Assembly: GCA_025617375.2 (NCBI GenBank)
Contig: JAMYGW020000010.1
Span: 1-64,000, forward strand
DNA: 64,000 nt
Source of the DNA: Acarospora socialis
Taxonomy: Eukaryota; Ascomycota; Lecanoromycetes; Acarosporales; Acarosporaceae
Direction: 5' to 3'
The notes beneath the pieces are model-generated. The model ran no database searches. It saw only the letters and a program-made list of their open reading frames with translations, and had not been told where the DNA came from. Below are positions 1-9,686 of this stretch, piece after piece. The translations under genes and the position numbers were made by a program. Each line of letters begins with the position of its first letter. Position 1 is the stretch's first letter.

Positions 1-2877
1 TGATTGCTTGTCTTCAGCTTCTGTTTTTGCAGATGTATTTGTAAAATGCTTTAATGATATTGTTGATGACTTAATTCACACATGTAAAATAGTCACTCAG
101 CTCTTGCTGTCACTGATAGTGTTTCTTTTTTAATTGCTTAACTATAAACTGAAGAACTTTGTGAAGTGCATTGAAATGATGATCTGTTATAATAATAGTC
201 TTATTTGAGAAAAGAGCTGAAATATTAACTATTGACATAGCTGTAGTGAAATGATTGTGACAATTGCTGACAACTCACAAACATGTAATGAAAGAAAGAA
301 GACATTCTGTCTGAGTGAATCAAGTTATTATAAGATTTAATAAATAAAGATCTCATAATTGTTGATCATGTTGAGACTCTTTGTTGTACTTTGAATTTAA
401 TTTAGTGTTGAATTCTTGAGACTCATTACTTCAATCTTAATATCATGTCAATTTTTGCTCATATCATTGTCTCTGTTACTTGCAATTGAAGTTAATTTTA
501 TTTTATTCAACATACTGTCTTTTCATGTCATGACATGATACATATTCTCAACTTTAATGAACAATCTTTTCTTCTCTTTCTGAGTGTTCTTAAGAAAATC
601 TTTGAACATTAAGAATGTGAACATCATGATGATTGTGACTGCAGTTAAAAGTTAAATATGCTGTCTTTTCATGACATAATATAATAAGTCTTCTCAGTCT
701 TGATTGCTGACTTTTCATATCATGACATGATAAGTTTATCTGAGTTTGATTGCTGTCAAATCATGTTAAATCATGTTGTTAATCTTCAAGCTTGATTACT
801 GATTTTTCTTGTCATGATATGTTAAGTTTTCTCAATCTTAATGAACAACTCTTTATTCTGATCTTCTTTGCATTCATAATGAAATATTTGACATCAAAGT
901 CTGATGTGTCATCAAGATCTTAACTGCACTCAAAGACTTTTAAGCAGTTCAGATTATTTAATCATTAAGTTCTTAATTATGATCAAAGATTTTTGAGTCA
1001 TCAAGAAAATCATTATTATTTATATCTTTCACATACACAAGTGCTTAATCACAGTCAAGAACTTCTGCATCTTTGAGAGCTGATCTGCAGTCAGAAGTGT
1101 TGATATTGTTAAATAAGTATTGTGCATTTATCTTGATCATGATCAAGATCATTGAGTGTAACAAATGCATTGTAAAAATGATTTAAATAAGTGCACAATA
1201 ATACAGAATTCTTCATGTTTCAACTGAAGCTTTGATTGAGTTGAGTGATAATGATGCTTTTGATCAATGTGAAATTCTCTGATGTAAGCAACATTAGTTA
1301 TTAAATTGTTTCAAATGATTATGAATGTTTGCTCACACTTTCTCACTAGTGTATGTTGAATGAATTCATTCAAAATATTAAGGTTTTGCTAGTGAAAGAT
1401 TAAATTTTTGCTGTGATTCTTTAAAGATTCATTCACACATAGTAACAGTTAAATCTGATAAGTCAGTTTAAGTTTTAAAAACTGAGCTCAATCTGATCTG
1501 ATGATCACTTTATTACTTTTTTACTTTAAAATAGTCAACTTAATTCTGATGTTTTCAGTTTCAGATTATAACTTTTTGTATAGATAAGATGTGAAAATTC
1601 TGAGAAGTGCATTTTGTAGAGCTCATTCTACTTCTAAAAGCACTTTCACACTTTTTAAAAAGACTCAATATTGCACAGAATACTGATTAAAAATCAAAAA
1701 CTAATACTCTGATTAACTTTCTCACACAAAAAAAGTGATATTTTGAGCAAAGTATTGAAAGAAAGAACATTAGACAATCTTTACAACTTACATCAATCAC
1801 AGTTAAGTCAATGATGTATGTTTCACTAAATAAACAGTTAGTCAACAATACAGCACAAGTATTCTTTATATCTTACAATAAATTCAATATGCTTAACAAA
1901 ATTAAAGATGAGTTAGATAAACTGAGCAAGCTGAGAACTCAACATATTTAATAAACTCAACAGTAAGATCAATAAAATCTACAAGTACACTCAGTATATA
2001 GTAGAGATGATTTTCTTATGAAATTGACTGTGTTCAACTTAAGTTACAATCTAAGAATTAAAATTCAAAGTCTATTATATCATACAAATTGTTATATTAA
2101 CAAGCACAAACTCTTAACTCTAACATACTTGAGACATCTTAGATCTAGAATGTAACAAAATGTGCAATGTGATAATTTACTTTTGATAAAATTATCAGAT
2201 CAGTGACTGAGATCTTATTGAGATTGAACTTTTTTTTTCTTCAGTCTTGCATACTGTTAAAGATTAAACTTATAAGTTTCAATATTTATCATCAAGAATA
2301 GATTACTAAAATAGATTTCTGACAGTGTAAAATATAATAATACACAAATTATTTGATGATAAAACAACACAATATATTTTTATTGATATCAAAACTAATT
2401 TCTAAAGAGTCTTATGTGTAAAGAAGTTTTATACTTATAGACTTTCACTTCACTATGTTTATTAACAGTCTGTGTTATGACTGCATCAAAGTATTGTTTG
2501 TAATTGCTTTGACACATAATTTGTTAAAATTGAAATATTTTCTTTACTTAATATTAGATGTCTTAATTATCTAGAAGACTAGAATACACAGAGAATAATC
2601 TTTGTGTGTGATGACTAAACAATATCATGTGACATGAAAGATTCTGACACTAGACTGAATAGAGTTAAACTTCTAAAGAGTCTTCTGATTTCAACATCTA
2701 TTATTTGCTGCAATGTCAATCTTATAAACTGACTTTCTTCACTACATAATAGAATTTAAGTCTGAGAAACAAAGCACAAAGACAGATCACCATATTACAG
2801 CACATCTCTTCTCATCTAGTCTCACATTTTGCTGAATGCACTTCCAGCATATCTTCTTTGACACAATTGAGAATGGC
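1..2877. other. AT-rich block devoid of CpG and CpC
   Basis: Read line by line, positions 1-2789 contain no CG, no CC and one GG (near 1382). CA, TG, CT, AG and GC steps remain common. The first CC steps are at 2790 and 2844, and the first CpG is at 2878, where normal composition starts at once. No reading frame longer than about 60 codons lies in the block. Classical RIP in ascomycetes destroys CpA; here CpA survives, so the context is different. It is probably a repeat or isochore edge mutated at C followed by C or G. No element family can be recognised. Confidence 0.85.
511..873. repeat. Degenerate tandem repeat, unit about 45-50 bp
   Basis: A unit resembling 'tcatgacatgataagttt' followed by 'ctcagtcttgattgctga' recurs near 520, 670, 715, 760 and 805. 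Spacing is roughly 45-50 bp in the later copies and looser at the left. Copies differ mainly by C/T and A/G changes. It is an old array inside the mutated AT-rich block. Confidence 0.55.
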
Positions 2878-5800
2878 CGCAAGCGCTGTGCCGATACCGC
2901 AGCAATTGCCAGCCGCGCCATCCAATTGTCCCGCCCCGCGCGCACAACAAACGTGTTTGGCGGGGGATCGAGCAGCTCATCCCAGCTATCGACGGAGGTG
3001 ATGGTCTCAAAGTCCTCGAGCTTATCGGCTGTGGGGGAGTGCTCGCACGGCTCGAGGCGGTGGTAGAGCTGCTTTTCCGTCGGGCCGGTCATCAGGGTGA
3101 CGAGATCGAGGTCGGCGACCCAGGTGCCTCTGTCGAAGGCCTGGATCACTGCCTGCAGAATGAAAACTTCTTTGTCGTAGAGGCCGTGGTCGCGGACATT
3201 GATAGCGGATTCATAGCCGGTGAAGCGGAGGTGCAGGGATGTCTCTTGGAAGTTTTTCTCGCTCTTGCCGTCAAAGTCGGCGTGGTTGATTTGTTTCTAG
3301 GTGCCGTAGTCCGGATTCTTGATCTCAAGGTTCTTGGGAGAGATGAGAAATGCAAGTCCTGGTCTGCCAATGTTGCCGATGGTTCTGATGATGGCTGTCT
3401 CACTAGGAGGTTCGTATGGGTCTTGTAACAGGTACTTCGGAATATAGAGAGAGTTTCTGTAGGAAAGCGCAGTAACACCAAGGATATCTAGTGGATCAAT
3501 GTCAACTGCTCCGAGCTCGAACATGGCAATGCACGCGAACGCTTGTCCGTGCGAGGAAGGAGAGGTGGCCCATTTGGCGTTGTGTAATGGTTTCGAGGTA
3601 AGTTTCAGGTCGATCAACGCATTAGGCATGTCTTGATACAGCCTGTAAGCTTTAAAAAGAACTTCAAGAGACATCAACAGTGGCTTCATCTCAGGTCTCA
3701 GCCAGGACGATTCTGGGCCTTCAAAAAGATGAGCAGCTAGTGCATCACAGTCAACTTCATTGTTCCTGAGAGCCTCTAGAATTTCAAAAAGAGACATCTC
3801 TTTCAGGTGCGGGAGAGCTGATGCATCTTTCAGAGCAATCAAATTCCCTCCTACAATGTTTGATCCAAACAGAGAGTCATGAGACTTAGACAATGGGCCG
3901 CGAGTCTCTGCAACAGGCGAGTAAACACCAACATCATTAGGGCTACCAAACCAGCAGTTAAAGGTGGTATAGGACTTCTCTCGTTGGCGCAGCTCAATAT
4001 ACCATTTCTGGGGGCACCCGTAGGGATGGTTCTTCGTCTCGTATAAAGTTTCACAAGGAGGAATGCCCGGATCGAAATGCACCTTTTCCGGGACAAGAGG
4101 GGACTCCGCAAATCCAGGCATATCTAGCGAGATGTCGCCACTGCTTTGAGACTGGCCTACAGAGCTGGTTCGATATAGACCGTATATATCATCAGAATCA
4201 GACCGGAATGCGACTCGCAATGCTGCCGCTGTAAGAACATTTGACATATTTGGGATCGCCCATTGGTCATAGCGGAAGCGGGAGGTTCCTTTTCCGAATC
4301 CTGTTACTGACTCGGGCTTCGTCTCATAGGCGCATACCCAGCGCCTATATGCAGTAATATGCTCGGTATCAGATGATACATTAGCAACGATTTTTCTGGG
4401 AAGTAGAGAGGCGAAACTCGCACCGATTTCAACCCCGCCGTCATGGGACCCCGCCCAGTCCCCAGATCGAAGCTTCAATCGTCGGTCAGGATGATGACTG
4501 TGGTCATGACGGATATACTCTTGCTGTTCCTCTGGAGACAATGGTAGTAGATCTAATGTATTCATTGGATATTGGATCAATGCATTCTCTAAAGAAATAT
4601 GTGACACTGTATCCAATGATAGATGTTTTCAAAGTCATGCAATCTTTGGTTCTCTCAGAGATGATGGCTGGAACAGTCTGAGGGTCTTTGCGAAGACCCA
4701 ACGATCTGAGAGCTGGAACAACCTAGGAATCTTGGTGCTTGAGTTGTTGAGAAAGGAATTCGCTCGACGTCGGCCCCAGGCAACAAGCCTATTGGCATTC
4801 TCTAATTCATGGCCAGCAGTCGCCAGATAAAATCTTGCTGCATGGCCAAGAAGCACTACCCAATCTGGTACCAGACAACCAGGGCAGTTCCACAGAGATC
4901 CTTCCAATTCCACAAAGAACTGACAGAACTCTTTCATGTCTTCGCCTTTTCTTAGCCAGCTTCGTGTGAAGGTGCCTAGTGTAACGAATAAAAGCTCTCT
5001 GAAAGGAACTTGAGAACTAGTCTCTTCCACTGACCCAGTTGAAATTACAGCTTGGCCATAGTAGCGAAGGTGCGATAATGGTAAGGACCATGATATACCG
5101 CGGTGACCCAATAGCGGAGTGTCTTTAAGTCCGAGAGTGATGATACCCGTGGCCTTAACTAAATGATCACTCTGTGAGATGACTTTAGTGGCTCCAGAGA
5201 CAACATTCATATCTGGATAGATGTGCCAGGCCAGGAGACCTAGCAAGACCTCTGGATCCTGTATATCGTGGGGAACACCTTGGATAAGTTTGTCCAATGT
5301 CACCATTGCTCTATGCCATGCATTTTTGACGCTGGTGTAGGGGTCGGGTCCTGAAGGAAGTGATCGATCCACGTTATGGGCAATTATTTTGAGCTGACTC
5401 TGTTGCAGAGCATGAGCGGAATTGGCTGTTTGGAGCCAGGACCTGGACAAATTAGCGACTAGCGGCATAGGTAGCCAAGAATATTACCTTGCGCTCACAT
5501 CCCACTCTGCTAAATCCTTTCTGTCCAGTCGAATCTGCGATGCAGTGAAGTCAGAGATGCGATACTTTTCCCCCTGAACTCAATTCTGTATGATTTGTTG
5601 CCGCTTCAAAACGAGCTCGCTCCATATCGAGATGGCTTGGGGCACTTCAAAGATATAGGCCAGCATACAAGCAAGCAGATGAATAGCAACAGCTCCTCTG
5701 CCAGAGGTTGCTGCAGCCCATATACTCGTTGCATCCGCGCCAATGTGAGGAGCAAAAGCACCGTATTTGATAGACCCTTCGGGATTGAATGTGCAATTCT

Positions 5801-6083
5801 TTGAGATCTCCGAGGCTCGTTTTCCATAAGCTTCCATAAGATACGGCACGTCGGGCAGATCCTCTTCAACGAACAGCACAGCGAGCTTGCGGGTGATGGC
5901 ATGGAAATGGCCATCCTCGGCCTCTTTCTTTCGCCATGGTGAAAGACATGTCCCAACATCTTGGTATTCGGCCGGCGCCGAGGATTTGACGAGAGCAAAG
6001 TCAAAGTTCAAGCTGACGAGCGCTGCCGCGTTCTTCTGGGAACCAGATATGGCTGCAAGGGAGATATCTCCAATCTTTGCCAT
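2787..6083 (-). pseudogene. Conserved fungal protein of unknown function, broken by stops
   Basis: One long minus-strand gene runs from an ATG at 6083 (reading PIMAKIGDISLAAISG, with coding-like sequence slightly upstream) to 2787. An intron at 5487-5443 (GTAATA..TTTGTCCAG) joins WDVSAR to SWLQTA cleanly. The body has strongly coding-like blocks such as HHPDRR, NGDWAGSHDGG-like and YGCPQKWYIELRQR. The frame carries a TGA at 5580-5582, two stops close together at about 4625-4637, and a TAG at 3297-3299 just after NPDYGT where the next exon-quality sequence continues in the same frame. The last codons run into the AT-rich block, so the natural end is probably lost. I recognise it only as a widespread fungal family of about 1,000 residues without known function. 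The TAG fits TGG changed by a C-to-T on the plus strand. Confidence 0.7.
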
Positions 6084-6879
6084 GATGGGTTGGCATATGG
6101 AAGCAATGCGTGCCGCCTGACACACTTATAGATGAAGCGCGAGGCTGAGCTCAATGCACTTCAGGACCAAGTTGGGCTGACCAGAATTGATTCGGCCCAG
6201 CCAATCTGTATCCCTCTGATAAAAACCTGCAAGGCTAGGATGGTGGTGCAGCCAATCTTCCCATAAAACATCGAATCAGAGCTTGGTCTCTCCACTTCAA
6301 GGCAGAATACCATGCTAGTTTTTGATAGAGAATAACAGGCAGTTCAGTGCAGCCGCACCCGGGATGCAGCCGGCGCGATATCTCCGCAAGCTGCGCAAGG
6401 CTGCGTGTATCAGCTGTACCCAGCCCAATAATTGGAAGTCGGGGAACATGGCCGCTGACAGCAGCGAGGGGCCTGCAACCTCAAATTAGACGGCATATAT
6501 CATTGGACACAATACACATAGACCAGCAGATAAAATCCGTATGAAAGTCAGCAATGATGTATTAATACATTTAGCCCTAGAAAAAATGTTTTACTAACAT
6601 AAAAGCCATGTTGTAGAGATCACATGATTGATAGAGTCATCCAAAACAATACGAATGACTATACTTCTAGACAATCATGCAGATATGCATAACTACCTTA
6701 CCAACTACAGATATCTGCACCCTTAGTCTATTCAAGTCTAGTGAAACACACTGCCGTTTTATAAATCAATAATAAAATCATTCAACTGCATGCTTTGACC
6801 TCTATGTTTAATGATTCTCTCTTGTCACACCTGCCTGCGTCTGCACCAACACCCTGTTTTTCTTGTGCTGCTGTAACCC
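6084..6879. other. Intergenic
   Basis: About 0.8 kb with no supported gene. It is GC-balanced near 6340-6480 and AT-rich at 6540-6790. It would hold the promoter of the broken gene to its left and the 3' end of the membrane-protein gene to its right. Confidence 0.6.
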
Positions 6880-7762
6880 TCACGCATAGCACGTCGGTCC
6901 TGCGAGCCGGGTGTACGGCGGCAAGCCGCAGCAGGTTGCGGCCTCGGTTCGGCAGCCGTACGGATCCAAACACTCATTCGCACTGCATGGCGAGCCGGGG
7001 CAGCCTGGGTAATCGGTGCCGCAGCAGAAGGTCGAGGTGCGGGGATTTGTATAGCAGCCGTTTGGGGATCGGCACTGGCTGTCGGCGGTGCAGGGAGAGC
7101 CGGGGGCGAGACCTGTGATGCTGGTGCTGGAGGGAGCGCGGGTAATTTGGGGTGAGGGGGTAGATGTGTCTTTGACGGTGGCGCTGGTCGTGCTTGTGGC
7201 GATGGTCGTAGTTGTGGTGATGAAGCTCGTGGAATTGGGGGACTCAGATTGGGAGGGTGTGGAGCCAAATTGTTGAGAGAGTGAAGGCGCAGGTGAGCTG
7301 TGAGATGACTGAGACTGTGCGGAAGAAGTGGATGTCAGAGACGGTAGAGTGATCAAGCTGGTCGTCTCAGAGACTTGGTGGTCCATGGAGCTTGTGGATT
7401 TCTGAGAGTTCGTGGACAACAAGTTTGCAGTGGATGATGTCGGGAACTTTGCAAGGGTCTGTCAGCCAGTACATGCATAGTCATTGTCATTGAACACGTA
7501 CGCTGGATCCAGAACTTGATAAGCCATTTGAGGAACCATTAGGAATAGCAAGTTTGAAGACAAGAGTTATTATCACGGTGAGACTTATAACTGCAAGTAC
7601 AATGATAAGAAGCTTTAAATTTCTCTCCTTCTGTTTAGCTTGGATAGTGGTATGTTGTGAACGGTCTTGAGAATTATCCCAAAATCTGTTGCCGGCAACC
7701 ATGTGCGATCTTTCTCTCAAATTATTGTGATTTGCGTGCATCTCAAACTCTTCCGAGGCCAT
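6880..7762 (-). CDS. Single-span membrane protein with Ser/Thr-rich stalk and Cys-rich C-terminus
   Basis: Two exons: 7762-7502 and 7458-6880, separated by a 43-nt intron (GTACGT..GCTGACAG). The product is 279 residues. There is a charged N-terminus, one membrane segment at about residues 50-68 (LLIIVLAVISLTVIITLVF), then a stalk of about 110 residues dominated by Ser, Thr and Pro, and a C-terminal region with about 14 cysteines in repeated Cys-Cys and Gly-Cys patterns (FCCGTDYPGC, NECLDPYGC, ATCCG). With Lys/Arg before the span it is probably a type II membrane protein with the Cys-rich part outside the cell or in the secretory lumen, and the stalk likely O-mannosylated. I do not recognise the family; a cell-wall contact or surface role is inference. 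Confidence 0.7.
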
Positions 7763-8503
7763 CAGAAGGTAGATTTCACATCTAATGCCTCATCTCTCTC
7801 ACTGGCCTATTTGAAAGTTGTATCCAGAGCACAAAGTGTTCCATCTTGCTTCGTTGGCCGCTAAAATTTGAGCCAGCCTCATGGTTATTGGCATGAGCAG
7901 AGTAGAAGATGGCCCGAAGCACGCGATTCAATTTTCAGCTTCCGACAAGGCAAGATTGGGCGTCACGGTTGCTTTTGTGCTATCTTTCTCGGTGTCTCAC
8001 CAGCTGCGCCCAGCAACCCACCCGAGTTTCCCCGGTCATCCAATCTTCTGTCAATGACAGCATAGTTGCACTGCCCGGACCGGAGCCTCGCATAGGTAGC
8101 AGGCAGCACTTGGCACTTACTCAGTACACCTTCTCCGTGAACACAAGGATCCTGCTGCGCTTCGAGATCAAGTAGATGTAAGGCGTCTGCAACGCTCCAT
8201 AGAAAGTACCAAATCGCATAAACCTTCTGAGTCATGGAGGAGAGAGGTGCATACTTATTGCGATTGATAACGTCATTGTGCTCTAGTTTCATTTCAGTTG
8301 GCACATCACAAGCCTACCACGTAGTCTTTGCAAGTTGACAGCTCGCATGAGACCCAAGGCGCAAGGCTATTGGGTTATGTAGAGACTGTACCACAAGTGG
8401 AGCTACCTAGAATGATGGAACTTAAAAGAAGGCTCATGCCATAGCCCCATCCTAACCTCCAGGCGCACGTGAGACAAGAAGTGAGACTACCTAGGCTGCA
8501 ATT
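7763..8503. other. Intergenic, divergent promoter region
   Basis: This lies between the starts of the membrane-protein gene (minus) and the SesA-like gene (plus). Short open frames on both strands overlap each other and show no recognisable protein. No gene is supported. Confidence 0.55.
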
Positions 8504-9446
8504 ATGGACGCCGTTGCCGGTGTGGCTAGCGTCACCCAGCTGGCAGCCTACGGACACGACGCAGCCAAGTATCTCCTACAGCTATATAGAACAGCTCGGG
8601 ACGCCTTATCTTTGGTCAAGTGCCAACAGGAAGATATCTTCGTTCTACTCCAAGTCATCTACCGTCTTAACAGTGATAATAGCTCCTTGGATTCGGATCT
8701 ACTTCTCCCTGTGCTTATTCGCATCATTGACATTGCACAAACCCTCTCCAACTGGTTTAATGAACCTGGAGTTCTTGGTACCAAGTGGATGCTGGTCATG
8801 AGACGATCACAGATAGATGACGCGCTCAAGACACTGAAAAAAAAGAGTGATTTACTCGGCCTCTACCTGGTAGAAAGAAACCACGCCATCTTGTTGCGCC
8901 TTGAGACGAGTCTGAACAAGGAAACTAGGACCATCGCAGGCTCCACTGAGAATATGGGCTCGAACGAGAGTCGCAAACCATTCAGGAAAAAACCAAAGGT
9001 AAGGCTTGCACTGCACAGCAATCGGAACTCTTGCTGAACATGTGCTTTGTATTGTGGAGCAGGTGATAAATTCGGCACAAACAAGTGCAAGCGGAGCAAG
9101 CGCAAGCCAATCAGGCACAAGTCAAGATCTCGTAGTGTGCAAACCCATGGGCAAGGAAACCCGTAATCAGCAGCCGCACCGCGATCGGGAGCCGTACCGG
9201 GATGAGCAGCCGCAAAAATACCAGCAGTATCCTTCCACCAGTCAATCCAACAACCGAACACCTCAAAACGGACAGAGGATGACATCGAAGCTCCAGATAT
9301 GTGGCAACACATTGGAGACGAGCCATATGTCTTTAGGCAACGGCCCACATGACCCATCTCGTGACGTCGATATCATTTGCAGCAACAACAGGGGCAAGAA
9401 AGCTACCTACATTGCTTTCAACAGAGACGTGGATGATGAACACTGA
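8504..9446 (+). CDS. SesA/HeLo-like small protein with low-complexity tail
   Basis: Exons 8504-8998 and 9063-9446 are joined across a 64-nt intron (GTAAGG..GTGGAGCAG, branch TTGCTGAAC), giving 292 residues. Residues 1-150 are largely helical, starting MDAVAGVASVTQLAAYG and followed by LLQLYRTARD. This resembles the N-terminal domain placed before NACHT or NB-ARC modules in fungal STAND proteins (SesA/HeLo-like). No NTPase module follows. Residues 170-240 are rich in Gln, Ser, Arg and Pro, and the tail has Gly-Asn steps (CGNTLE, LGNGPH) and ends NRDVDDEH. By analogy with HET-S and SesA systems it may be a stand-alone signalling or cell-fate component. The family call rests on overall pattern only. 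Confidence 0.55.
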
Positions 9447-9686
9447 GAGGAAGAACAATCGGAGGTGTCGCAACAAAGCAGTCAACGCTAATGCTCACCG
9501 CACCTTTGTTAGAGGATGCAAATTGTGGCTGTTCTCTGGTTAGAACTACGGTGACACTTGGCGGATCATACTTCATTTAGACTCTGGTTTTGGCTCCTCC
9601 AAAGCATATAATTGTACGGTACACTCCCTGATCAATAACCCGGAAGCTGTCAATCAATTGTCACCGCGCATGCAATTATTCATCGA

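Noticed and set aside
1-60. Possible telomere or subtelomere at the left edge
   Set aside because: No TTAGGG or other telomeric repeat is present. AT richness alone does not show a chromosome end.
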